Shown here one piece after another: positions 25,927 to 35,500 of a stretch of DNA of 64,000 nt. The notes below the pieces were generated by a model, which was not told the origin of the DNA, searched no databases, and was given only the letters and a program-made list of their open reading frames with translations. Within the stretch, counting starts at the first letter, position 1; each line of letters starts with the position of its first letter. Location: NCBI RefSeq assembly GCF_047730085.1, contig NZ_CP159830.1, forward strand, positions 62,001 through 126,000, in the 5' to 3' direction. The position numbers and the translations under genes were made by a program. This DNA is from Njordibacter sp937773555 (GTDB taxonomy: Bacteria > Pseudomonadota > Gammaproteobacteria > Pseudomonadales > Balneatricaceae).

Positions 25927-26568
25927 ATGTTACAGCACTTTGTTGGGCGCCGGGTAAAACCCCTTACCTTAGGGATTGATTGGCAGGTTGATAAGCTGCG
26001 AATAGTGCTGTTAGGCTGCGCTAAAAACACTCATGAGACAGAGCAACAAAGGGTTTTAGGTCAGTGGCATTTGTCATTACGTCTATCTTCAGTGGCGCTT
26101 AGCACCTCTTTAAAAGCACATACTGCGTGGCAAGATTTTATTACACAAATTGTGCCCCTTTTAGGCAATGCTTCCCTACATGTTAGTGTGGGCATTCCTA
26201 ATCGGCTTTGCAGTTGGCTGCACTGCCCTGCAGATCTGTTTGAAGTGAGCACCAATCTAGCGACCTTGCAACTCCAATATCAGCGTATGGCCGCTGCAGC
26301 GCTCAATATAGAGCCAGTAAAGTTACGTGTTTGCCATTTGCAGCTTTGTTCCAAACTTAGCTTTTTGGTGGTGACTCAGAGCCACTATATTGATCACATA
26401 AAACATCTCATTACCAGCCTACACGATGCTACTACAGGTTATGTCATAGGCTGTATCGAACCCCAAGGGTTGACCAAAGCATCCATACTAGGCAAGCCAG
26501 ATGATTTAGAGGCTGAGTATGCCATGGCTTGGTTTATGGCAAATAAAATAGTGGTGCCCAGATGCTAG
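25927..26568 (+). CDS. Divergent, shortened PilM/HofM-like protein
   Basis: Probably the cytoplasmic, actin-like partner of PilN in a type IV pilus or DNA-uptake machine. The call relies mostly on context: it lies next to mrcA and starts a PilM-NOP-Q run ahead of aroKB. Only the first PilM strand is easy to see (KPLTLGIDWQVDKLRIVLL, residues about 11-29, compare LGIDIS.. in PilM). It is 213 residues; PilM has about 350 and E. coli HofM 259, so much of the ATP-binding fold seems to be lost. The ATG at 25927 is preferred over 25918 because AAGGA lies 8 bases upstream. It overlaps the next gene by 7 bases. Confidence 0.6.
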   Translation: MLQHFVGRRVKPLTLGIDWQVDKLRIVLLGCAKNTHETEQQRVLGQWHLSLRLSSVALSTSLKAHTAWQDFITQIVPLLGNASLHVSVGIPNRLCSWLHCPADLFEVSTNLATLQLQYQRMAAAALNIEPVKLRVCHLQLCSKLSFLVVTQSHYIDHIKHLITSLHDATTGYVIGCIEPQGLTKASILGKPDDLEAEYAMAWFMANKIVVPRC

Positions 26569-27824
26569 TCTGGTATCAACCTAAACCCAATGAAGTTAAT
26601 TTTTTACCGTGGGCTGAATACCATTTTGCAATAAAAAGACGTAAGCGGGGGTTTTTGTATGGCTCTATGATGGTGATTATACTGCTTGGTTTATCTGCCT
26701 TTGGCTTGCTGTATGCCAACTTAGTTAATGTGCAGGCCGATTTAAGTTGGCAGGTTTCTCAGGGGGTTAAACAGTTACACTTAAAGCAGCAGGGAGTTTG
26801 GGCCAGCTCCCTTGAGCGGCGGCAAATGGAACTGGGCCAGGCTCTTAAGGCTCAGTCAGACTCTCAAGCTTGGCTGCCGATCCAGCAGCTTTCTAAGCTG
26901 TTAATAATGCTACAGCCCGGCCAGCGGCTCAACACTTGGCGCTGGCAGCCTGCAGACGCAGGCTATCAGCTTGTGTTTACCGTCAGTGGGCAGGACCTTT
27001 GGCAAGGTTGGTGGCAAGAGATTGCTAAAGTTTGGCCGTCTATCCAAATGGAGGTACTTGGCACAACAGCGGATGGTTGGACGATTGAGGCTCGTTATCT
27101 TATGCCGTCCATTTCTTTGCCTTTTATTAGCGCTGCTGCAGCGCCAGTATTGCAATCCTTTGCCTTACAATTAACGCCCGATTCATTGGGGGTTGGCAGC
27201 GACGTTGAGCCTATGGGCTCTATGATGAGCCAAGTTACAAAATATGGGAAGGATTTGGAAATTGTTCGGGGCCAAGGGCTGCACATAAAGGTACAGTTAG
27301 ACGCCACACAATGGGCTGATATGGCGCCACTGCCGAGCGCTACAGGCTGGTGGCTGAAAGAGTTTTCTATTATGCAAATACCCTCTGGGCCCTGGCAAAT
27401 TTCCATGCGATGGTTGCCCAGCAGTGCTGCGTCTTTTTTTCAGCCTTTTACCCCAGTGCCTAGTGCTTTAGAGCAAGCACTTACCCTTCAAGGCATTCAA
27501 CATTATGCCCAAGCATTTTATGCCAAAACGGTACCCACCCAGGCTATAGCTATGCAAGTTGGAGTATCTAACATTAGTTTGCATCGTAAAAAGTGGCATA
27601 TTGCCGATAATTTTCAGTTTATTGGCTATAGTCAACAGCAAGGGAAAATAGCAGTGGCGTGGATTAAATCGTTAGATAATGGGCGTTTGATGAGGGTGGA
27701 AGTTAACGACTCACTTGAGGGATGGCGTGTGTCCGATATTAGTGGACAAGGGGTTAATCTTACAAAGGGGCAGCAGTGGTTGATGCTAAAGCGCCTTTGT
27801 CGTACTGGAGTTTGCCAAAAATGA
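26562..27824 (+). CDS. PilN-PilO-PilP-like fusion, inner-membrane pilus assembly protein
   Basis: One 420-residue protein seems to combine three pilus alignment proteins. Residues 1-185 look like PilN: a short cytoplasmic PilM-binding motif (EVNFLPW, residues 11-17), basic KRRKRG, one membrane helix (about 33-52), a coiled segment and a ferredoxin-like region. Residues about 190-330 occupy the PilO position but have no second membrane segment. Residues about 330-413 resemble the PilP beta domain that docks on the secretin: FIGYSQQQGKIAVAWIKS, NGRLMRVEVNDSLEGWRV, then QGVNLTKGQQWLMLKR. The stop overlaps the secretin start (ATGA). Assignments to PilO are weakest. Confidence 0.6.
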   Translation: MLVWYQPKPNEVNFLPWAEYHFAIKRRKRGFLYGSMMVIILLGLSAFGLLYANLVNVQADLSWQVSQGVKQLHLKQQGVWASSLERRQMELGQALKAQSDSQAWLPIQQLSKLLIMLQPGQRLNTWRWQPADAGYQLVFTVSGQDLWQGWWQEIAKVWPSIQMEVLGTTADGWTIEARYLMPSISLPFISAAAAPVLQSFALQLTPDSLGVGSDVEPMGSMMSQVTKYGKDLEIVRGQGLHIKVQLDATQWADMAPLPSATGWWLKEFSIMQIPSGPWQISMRWLPSSAASFFQPFTPVPSALEQALTLQGIQHYAQAFYAKTVPTQAIAMQVGVSNISLHRKKWHIADNFQFIGYSQQQGKIAVAWIKSLDNGRLMRVEVNDSLEGWRVSDISGQGVNLTKGQQWLMLKRLCRTGVCQK

Positions 27825-28999
27825 ATAAAATTAAATTAATGCTGTTACTTGCGCTAATATTATCGCCTTTTGTCAGTGCCCAAAAGATTACCATGGATGT
27901 GCATAAAGCGCCCCTCGTCGATGTGTTATACGAGCTTGCAGAGGCAGCACAAATTAATCTGGTGTTAACCCATGCATTAGACTTTGAAATTAGTATTGTT
28001 TTGCAAGATGTGGACCCTAAAACTGGGCTTGAGTTGGTCTGCAGTACCATTGGGGTGGACTGCCAATACACTCAAGTTGGGCTGATGGTAGGTGCTAAAA
28101 CTGATCAATCAAATACCAACGTATTACCACTTCATATGGTCAAATTGAGTTATGGCGAGGCAGACACTATATTGCTTGCGCTGCAAAGTGCGCAATCAAT
28201 GTTGTCACCCAAAGGGCAGTTGTTAGCAGATAGCCGTAGCCAGCAGATTCTTGTTTACGATGATGATGCCCATGCTGCCACTCTAATAGAGGCTATTAAC
28301 CAGTTAGACCAGCCACTTGAGCAGATATTAATAGAGGGGCGTATAGTGATTGCCAAATCAACCCTAAGCCAATCTAGTGGGTTAGATTTTATTAGTAGCT
28401 TAGGGCCGCAAGCTACAGCAGGAGCGGCAAAGGCAAGCCAAATTGGAGCCACATTTAATCAGCTAGGGGGTGGTCTGCAGTTAGGCTTAGTCGGAGCTCA
28501 TGTCATGCTTAGCCTAGAGCTCTTGGCTCTGGAGGCCAGCGGCCAAGTGCTCACGTTGGCACAGCCACAAATATTAGTACAAGAAGGGTATTCAGGCAGT
28601 ATTCAAACAGGTCAAGAAGTGCCCTATTTAGTGGCTACAGACAATGGCCAGCAACAAGAGTGGAAACGAGCTGTATTGGGTCTAACGGTAACGCCCAGGG
28701 TATTACCCAAAGGCCAAGTTCAGCTAGATCTGTTAGTGATGCAGGATTCTATTGGTGATTTGTTACCTAATGGCCAGTTAGCGCTCAATACCCATAAATT
28801 AAAAACTCGGGCAGTGGTCGGTTTGGGGCAGACTTTAGTGCTGGGAGGTGCGCTATATCAACAACAATTGGGTCGATTATTCTCTAGCCCAGTGTTATCG
28901 GGGTTACCCTTTGTAGGTCAATGGTTTGAGCAGCAAAAGCAAGGGTCTGAGAGGTTTGAACTCTTGGTTTTTGTCACTCCACGCATAGTTAACCCTTGA
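27821..28999 (+). CDS. PilQ/HofQ-like secretin
   Basis: Forms the outer-membrane channel for a type IV pilus or incoming DNA. The ATG at 27821 follows a four-base overlap and gives 392 residues with a signal peptide (MNKIKLMLLLALILSPFVSA|Q). An STN domain covers about residues 20-90 (HKAPLVDVLYELAEAAQINLVL), one N1/NolW domain lies at about 105-175, and the secretin barrel carries QEVPYL, GLTVTPRVLPKGQVQLDL, the VVGLGQTLVLGG turn and SSPVLSGLPFVGQWF. No peptidoglycan-binding AMIN domains are present, so it resembles compact HofQ (412 residues in E. coli) rather than 700-residue PilQ. Confidence 0.85.
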   Translation: MNKIKLMLLLALILSPFVSAQKITMDVHKAPLVDVLYELAEAAQINLVLTHALDFEISIVLQDVDPKTGLELVCSTIGVDCQYTQVGLMVGAKTDQSNTNVLPLHMVKLSYGEADTILLALQSAQSMLSPKGQLLADSRSQQILVYDDDAHAATLIEAINQLDQPLEQILIEGRIVIAKSTLSQSSGLDFISSLGPQATAGAAKASQIGATFNQLGGGLQLGLVGAHVMLSLELLALEASGQVLTLAQPQILVQEGYSGSIQTGQEVPYLVATDNGQQQEWKRAVLGLTVTPRVLPKGQVQLDLLVMQDSIGDLLPNGQLALNTHKLKTRAVVGLGQTLVLGGALYQQQLGRLFSSPVLSGLPFVGQWFEQQKQGSERFELLVFVTPRIVNP

Positions 29000-29036
29000 T
29001 TATGTTAATGTTAGTCCGCATAATTTAACTGATCCT

Positions 29037-29076
29037 ACCCGGCAGTGAGCATTTCGTGCTTGATGACCGGGTTTTG
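29037..29076 (+). terminator. Probable terminator between the secretin gene and aroK
   Basis: ACCCGG (29037-29042) pairs with CCGGGT (29067-29072), with an inner AGCA/TGCT pairing, followed by TTTTGTTGTT. It would separate the pil-like genes from aroKB, or attenuate readthrough. Confidence 0.55.
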
Positions 29077-29105
29077 TTGTTGCTGTTCCTAAAAGGAATT
29101 TCATT

Positions 29106-29621
29106 GTGAATATATTTTTAATCGGCCCAATGGGCGCTGGTAAAAGCACCATTGGGCGTCAGCTAGCACGCGAATTAAAGCTAGAATTCCTAGATACTGA
29201 TAGGGAAATTGAAGAAAGATCTGGTGCGGATATTCCTTGGATTTTTGATGTCGAAGGTGAAGCTGGCTTTCGTAAACGCGAAGCTAACATGATCACCGAG
29301 TTGACTGAGCACAGGGATTTAGTGATGGCTACAGGTGGTGGCGCAGTGGAGTTAGCTGAAAATAGGCAACATTTGTCTGCCCGCGGCACTGTGGTGTATT
29401 TATTTGCGACGGTTGAGCAACAGCTCGAGCGCACATCAAAAGATAAAAATCGCCCGCTGCTTCAAAATGAAGACCCAGAACAAGTGCTAAGAGACTTGTT
29501 TGCCCATCGCCATGCATTGTATGAAGAAACAGCAGACATTCAAGTGGCTACAGGTGCGCAAAACCCCCGTTTGTTAGTGGCAGAGATTATTAAGCAAATC
29601 GAAGCAATTCGTTCCCTTTAA
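29106..29621 (+). CDS. aroK: Shikimate kinase
   Basis: Phosphorylates shikimate with ATP in aromatic amino acid synthesis. The 171-residue protein uses a GTG start (MNIFLIGPMGAGKSTIGRQL) with AAAGGAA about 9 bases upstream. The P-loop GPMGAGKST is at residues 7-15, the shikimate-binding DTDREIEERSGADIPWIFDVEGEAGFR region follows, then ATGGGAV and the lid Arg in DKNRPLL. It is next to aroB as in most gammaproteobacteria. Confidence 0.96.
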   Translation: MNIFLIGPMGAGKSTIGRQLARELKLEFLDTDREIEERSGADIPWIFDVEGEAGFRKREANMITELTEHRDLVMATGGGAVELAENRQHLSARGTVVYLFATVEQQLERTSKDKNRPLLQNEDPEQVLRDLFAHRHALYEETADIQVATGAQNPRLLVAEIIKQIEAIRSL

Positions 29622-29666
29622 ACTAACTAGTCTATTTTAAGGCTGTTATGGGCCAGAGCTATCATC

Positions 29667-30776
29667 ATGAGCAGCGTACAACATACATTAACCGTTGAGC
29701 TAGGGAATCGCAGCTACCCGATTTATATTGGTAGTGGCCTTTTGCAACAGGCTGATCTGCTGCGCCAGCACATTACTGGCAAGCAAGTGATGGTGGTGAC
29801 CAATAGCACTATAGCGCCTCTCTACCTGCAAGGCATTCTAAACGGTTTGCAAAGGCTCGGTATTAGCGGCTTACAAGTGGACAGCATAGTGCTGCAAGAT
29901 GGTGAACAGTATAAGCATCTTGATACAGTGGGGTTGATTTTTGACCACCTGCTACAACAACGTCATAATCGCACAACGACTCTAATTGCTCTCGGTGGAG
30001 GAGTTATAGGGGATATGACCGGCTATGCTGCTGCCGCTTATCAGCGTGGTGTGAATTTTATACAAATACCTACTACCTTGTTATCTCAGGTAGATTCTTC
30101 TGTGGGTGGAAAGACAGGCGTTAACCACCCCCTTGGCAAGAACATGATTGGTGCATTCCATCAGCCTCAGTGTGTAATTATTGATATCCAAAGCCTGCAA
30201 ACGTTGCCCCCTCGTGAGCTCTGTGCAGGCCTGGCAGAAGTGATTAAGTATGGCCTTATTGCCGAACCCGATTTTTTTACCTGGCTAGAACAGAATATAG
30301 ATCAGCTGCGTCAACTGGCTCCTGAGTTAATAAGCCAAGCTATCTACCAATCCGTCGCCTGCAAGGCCCGCATTGTTGCTGCAGACGAGTTGGAGCATGG
30401 GCAGCGAGCCCTACTTAACTTTGGCCACACCTTTGGCCACGCTATAGAAACTGAAATGGGCTATGGTCACTGGTTACACGGTGAAGCTGTCGGTGCTGGT
30501 ATGGCTATGGCGGCTGACTTATCGTGGCGCTTGGGATGGATTTCACACCAACAAGTGCTGCGTATTCAAAACCTGTTAAAAGCTGCTGGATTGCCCTTAT
30601 GGGGCCCAAGCCAGATGTATGGGAAAGCCTACTTAACACATATGCAGGTAGACAAAAAAGTCACCGATGGCACCATTCGTTTAATCCTACTTCAGCAGCT
30701 AGGTGAAGCGATTGTCACTTCAGATTTTAGTAGTGATTTATTGCAGCAGACCCTTGACCAGTCTTTGGCAGTTTAG
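29667..30776 (+). CDS. aroB: 3-dehydroquinate synthase
   Basis: Turns DAHP into 3-dehydroquinate using NAD and a divalent metal, the second shikimate step. At 369 residues it has DGEQYKHLDTV, the NAD-binding ALGGGVIGDMTGYAAAAYQRGV, PTTLLSQVDSSVGGKTGVN, and metal ligands in the AEVIKYG, NFGHTFGHAIE and HGEAVGAGM segments. It follows aroK by 45 bases and precedes the DamX-like gene by 12, a conserved aroK-aroB-damX order. Confidence 0.96.
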   Translation: MSSVQHTLTVELGNRSYPIYIGSGLLQQADLLRQHITGKQVMVVTNSTIAPLYLQGILNGLQRLGISGLQVDSIVLQDGEQYKHLDTVGLIFDHLLQQRHNRTTTLIALGGGVIGDMTGYAAAAYQRGVNFIQIPTTLLSQVDSSVGGKTGVNHPLGKNMIGAFHQPQCVIIDIQSLQTLPPRELCAGLAEVIKYGLIAEPDFFTWLEQNIDQLRQLAPELISQAIYQSVACKARIVAADELEHGQRALLNFGHTFGHAIETEMGYGHWLHGEAVGAGMAMAADLSWRLGWISHQQVLRIQNLLKAAGLPLWGPSQMYGKAYLTHMQVDKKVTDGTIRLILLQQLGEAIVTSDFSSDLLQQTLDQSLAV

Positions 30777-30788
30777 GGGGTTAGGACC

Positions 30789-32264
30789 GTGACCCTGCCT
30801 CTGCCAAAATCTAATACGGGTGACAGCCTTAAATCAGCTTATGCCACTTATCTGCGCCAATTAGACCAGCAAGAAGTGAGTCATCAAAGTGATAATTTAA
30901 TGGCTTTTGAATACCAAGCCAAAGCCCGGGGCCGGCAATTAGAGACATTGCTGCATCTAAGCCACTTCTCTGATTACTTGGTACTGATCAGTGCTCCTTC
31001 TGGTGCTGGTAAAACGACCTTTATTGACCAGTTTTTGCGTGCTCAACCTGCTAAGGCATGTATCGTTCATCTGGCATTGCAAGAACCAGCTACTGCGCCA
31101 TGGGTAGTGCGTCAACTAGCCCAACAACTGCCTGTGCAGCTGCCTAACCAGGCAAGCCTAGAACACAGCATTATGGCGATACAGGCACTGGCCCAAGAGC
31201 TGAAACTGCAAAAAGAAGTGCTGTTAATTGTGGTGGATGACGCCCAGTGGCTAGACGAAGATGGGCTAGAACTCCTAGCTAATTTATTGCCCCGCAATGC
31301 AAAAATAGACGCCCGCCCCCAGGTCATTTTATGTGCAGATCACAGTGTAGTAGAGCGAATTGAAACTCCCCATTTTGCCGAGCTTAGGCAGGAGCGGTTT
31401 TATCATTTAGTGCTTTCGCCCTTTAATCAGGAAGAAAGTGCTGATTATTTACGCCAACGGCTGCAGCGGATTGGTATCAATCATGGCCTTGCGCCTATCC
31501 AATTATTGCAATTACATCAGTTAGCCAAAGGTAATCCTGGTTACCTTAATATGCTGGCTAATAAGGCCATTAATAAGGGGGGCTTCGTTCAACAAGCGGG
31601 TTTGCCATTACTTCACATAGGTGCCACTACCCTTGTGTTAGTTGTATTGGCGGGTATTTGGTTATTTAATTATGTGTCTGCTAATGTGCTGGAGCAGCGT
31701 CATGTGGAATCGGCCCCAGTGGCTGTTCAACCTGTTGTAATAGAGCCTATAGCAACTGCACTGCCGCCTTTGGAGCCTATTGAACTGTCTCCAGCACCAA
31801 AAAATGTGAGTCCCCAGCCCAAGGTTCAACTAAAGCTGTCACCTAAGCCAGCAGCACAGGTAACTCAACCACCGGCAAAGCAAGCGGCCGCCCTAATACC
31901 TGTATCGGTGCTAAAGGCCTGGCCCTTGGCAACTTCCAAGACAAAGCAACCATACAGTTACAAGGAGGTATTGAAATTACCAAGCGACCATTATAGCTTG
32001 CAGGTTCTTGGTGCCCGGCTGGAGACCACGTTAGAAGCCTTTATAGTGGACAAAAATATTACGCAGCCTCTTTATGCCATTAAACTAGACCGCGGTGGTC
32101 AGCCTTGGTATATGTTGCTTGTTGGAGACTACGAAAGCGCTAGTAAAGCTCAAAGTGCCATATCATCACTACCTATAGCTTTGCGGAATCAGCAACCATG
32201 GGCGCGGCCTGTTTTAAAAATTCAACAGCAGATTCGTAATAAATTCAACACAAGTGGTGAATAA
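30789..32264 (+). CDS. DamX-like division protein: AAA ATPase with SPOR domain
   Basis: Likely a septal protein. The 491-residue product begins with an ExeA-like AAA ATPase: Walker A SAPSGAGKTT at about 68-77 and Walker B LLIVVDDAQW at about 143-152. One membrane helix is at about 277-297, then a proline-rich periplasmic linker (about 305-375) and a SPOR domain (about 400-480: HYSLQVLGARLETTLEAF, WYMLLVGDYESASKAQSAISSLP) that binds denuded septal peptidoglycan. E. coli DamX has the same order but a degenerate ATPase; here the P-loop looks complete. A GTG start at 30789 is 12 bases after aroB, with TTAGGA upstream. Confidence 0.85.
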   Translation: MTLPLPKSNTGDSLKSAYATYLRQLDQQEVSHQSDNLMAFEYQAKARGRQLETLLHLSHFSDYLVLISAPSGAGKTTFIDQFLRAQPAKACIVHLALQEPATAPWVVRQLAQQLPVQLPNQASLEHSIMAIQALAQELKLQKEVLLIVVDDAQWLDEDGLELLANLLPRNAKIDARPQVILCADHSVVERIETPHFAELRQERFYHLVLSPFNQEESADYLRQRLQRIGINHGLAPIQLLQLHQLAKGNPGYLNMLANKAINKGGFVQQAGLPLLHIGATTLVLVVLAGIWLFNYVSANVLEQRHVESAPVAVQPVVIEPIATALPPLEPIELSPAPKNVSPQPKVQLKLSPKPAAQVTQPPAKQAAALIPVSVLKAWPLATSKTKQPYSYKEVLKLPSDHYSLQVLGARLETTLEAFIVDKNITQPLYAIKLDRGGQPWYMLLVGDYESASKAQSAISSLPIALRNQQPWARPVLKIQQQIRNKFNTSGE

Positions 32265-32520
32265 TTTTTACAAATTCGGCGAACGTCGCCAATTGTGTAG
32301 GTATTTATCTAGCTTATACCCCAAATAGTTTGTTTGCCGTGGTTTTCTCATGTAGGATGCTTGTCCATTTGTTGATTCAATAAATTTATAAGCTCTTATA
32401 GAAGTTTGTAATTAAAGCAAGTGTCCTACTGATTCTTGTCTCATTTAGAAGCAGTTTTTGTAGCACTTGTTAACACCCGTGATGGGCTCACTGCCATCCA
32501 GATTAGCGAGAGAGATGCCG

Positions 32521-35500
32521 ATGAACGCTGGTTTTTTTAATCCCAAAGAATTCAAAGATAACTGTGGTTTTGGACTCATTGCTCACATGCAGGGTGATCC
32601 TAGCCATGATTTGTTGCAAAAGGCGATAGAATCCCTTACCTGTATGACCCACCGTGGTGGTATTGCCGCTGATGGTAAGACGGGTGATGGCTGTGGCTTA
32701 TTGCTACAAATGCCAGAGGTCTTTATGCGCAAGGTGGCATTGGATCACTTTTCTGAAGAGCTGACAGAGTCCTTTGGTGTGGGCATGGTGTTTTTATCCC
32801 AAGATGAAGATAAGGCTTCTCATTCTCGCAATGTACTAAATCAAGCCATAGAAGACAATGGCCTTGAAGTAGTGGGATGGCGTGAAGTGCCAGTAGATCC
32901 ATCGTGCCTTGGTCCCATTGGCGCTGATTGCCAGCCGCGTATCGAGCAAGTATTCGTAAACAGTCCAGGCCTTCGCGGTGAAGTGCTAGAAGCGCGTTTA
33001 TTAGTGGCTCGAAAAACCACCATGTATGCCTTAATCTCAGACGAAAATTTTTACGTATGTAGCTTGTCTCACCGTGTGCTTTCCTACAAAGGGCTAATGA
33101 TGCCGGTAGACCTACCGGTATTTTACAAAGACTTAGGTGACCCTACGTTAACCACAGCCATTTGTACCTTTCACCAGCGTTTTTCTACCAACACCTTGCC
33201 TCGCTGGCCATTGGCACAGCCTTTTCGCTTTTTAGCGCACAATGGCGAAATAAACACCATTGAAGGCAACCGTAACTGGGCAAAAGCTCGCCAAAACGTA
33301 TTATCCACTCCACTTATCCCAGAGCTACAAGAGCTTGAAGGCGTGGTAAACACTACTGGCTCAGACTCGTCCAGCATGGACAACATGATAGAACTTATGG
33401 TGTTGGGTGGGATGGACGTGTTTCGTGCATTGCGTTTGATCATGCCTCCAGCGTGGCAAAATGATGAATTGATGGACCCCGAACTACGTGCTTTTTACGA
33501 ATACAACTCCATGCATATGGAAGCGTGGGACGGCCCTGCAGGCATGGTATTAAACACGGGCCGCTATGCTGTGTGTCTGCTAGACCGCAATGGCTTGCGC
33601 CCATCACGTTGGGTTATGACCAAAGATGATTATCTAGTAACAGCCTCTGAAATTGGCACATTTGAATATGACCCATTGGATGTTGTCGCTAAAGGCCGCG
33701 TAGGCCCGGGACAAATTTTGGCGGTGGACACCCATACCGGCGAAATCATGCACACCAAAGACATTGATGACCGCCTTAAAGCCTCTCAGCCTTATAAAAA
33801 GTGGCTGCGTAAGTCGGCCATCCGCCTAGAAGGCACCTTGGATGAAGAGCAGTGTTTTGAAGACTTCACCGAAGGTGAACTTAAGCGCCACATGAAAATG
33901 CATCAAGTGACGTTTGAAGAGCGTGACCAGGTGATCCGTCCATTGGCAGAAACAGCGCAAGAAGCCGTAGGCTCTATGGGTGATGACACGCCCATGGCCG
34001 TGCTGTCTAACCGTGTGCGCAGCGTATACGAATACTTCCGTCAGCAATTCGCTCAGGTGACCAACCCACCCATAGACCCACTGCGTGAAGCTGTAGTGAT
34101 GTCGTTGGAAACATGCCTAGGCAAAGAGCGTAATATTTTCCAAGAGGGTCCAGAGCTTGCCAAGCGGATTGTATTAGGCTCTCCCATCTTATCAGCTAGT
34201 AAATACACCGACTTATTACACATGAATGTGCCTGGTTTCAAGGTGCAAATCATCAACCTAAATTATGACCCAGAAGTAGGCTTAGAAGCGTCTATTAAAG
34301 ATGTGTGTGCCCAAGCAGCAGAAGCTGTGCGCAAGCGCATAGGCATTGTGGTACTGAGTGACCGTGAGATTGAAAAGGGCAAGTTGCTTATACCAGCCTG
34401 TATGGCTACAGGTGCGGTGCATCACCACCTAACTAATGAAGGTTTGCGTTGTGATGCAAACATTGTTGTGGATACGGGCAGCGCAAGAGACTCCCATCAC
34501 TTTGCAGTGTTGATCGGTTTTGGTGCTACAGCGGTTTACCCTTACCTTAGTTATCGGGTTATTAACGACATGGTGGCATCTGGCGAGATTATTAGCAACC
34601 CAATCGATTGCCATAAGTCTTACCGTAAAGGGATTAATAAAGGCCTGCTTAAGATCATGTCTAAAATGGGTATTTCTACCATTGCCTCTTATCGAGGCGC
34701 ACAGTTGTTTGAAGCCATTGGCATCAGTAGTCCTATTATAGACCTGTGTTTCCACGGTGTGGCTAGCCGCATAGAAGGTGCGCAATTTAGTGATTTCCAG
34801 TCTGACCAACAGCTATTAGCTGCTGAAGCCTGGATAGATCGTAAGCCTATCCAACAAGGTGGTCTGCTTAAATACATTCATGGTGGCGAGTATCACGCCT
34901 ATAACCCAGACATCATCACTACCGTCCAAGCTGCCGTGCAAACGGGTGATTACGGCGTGTATAAAAAATATGCTAAGTTAGTCAATGAGCGCGGCGTTGC
35001 CTCGCTGCGCGACTTACTAAAGCTAAAGCCATCTAACGCGATCGATATTAGTGAAGTAGAGCCATTAAGTGAAATATTCAAACGCTTTGACACCGCCGCC
35101 ATGTCATTGGGCGCCTTGTCTCCAGAGGCACACGAATCCTTAGCTATGGCTATGAACGAGCTAGGTGGCCGCTCTAACTCTGGCGAAGGTGGCGAAGACC
35201 CACTGCGTTATGGCACTAACAAACGCTCTAAAATTAAACAAATTGCTTCTGGCCGTTTTGGTGTTACCCCTGCCTACTTAGTGAGCGCAGAAGTGTTACA
35301 AATTAAAGTGGCTCAAGGTGCAAAACCAGGTGAGGGAGGGCAGCTTCCCGGGGGCAAGGTTAACGACCTTATCGCCACTCTGCGATATTCTGTGCCTGGC
35401 GTCACCCTAATTTCTCCACCACCGCATCACGATATATATTCTATCGAAGATTTGGCCCAGCTTATTTTTGACTTGAAGCAAGTAAACCCTGAAGCCCTTG

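Noticed and set aside
25830..26030. 67-codon N-terminal extension of PBP1A
   Set aside because: The extension overlaps the pilM-like gene and is not PBP-like; MSLIRRLFKW at 25829 starts a normal membrane anchor.
32278..32290. GGCGA-ACG-TCGCC palindrome after the DamX-like gene
   Set aside because: Short stem with no T tract on the plus strand; not convincing as a terminator or operator.
34429..34809. 126-codon frame opposite gltB
   Set aside because: Lies wholly inside the strongly conserved glutamate synthase gene; a shadow of its codons.
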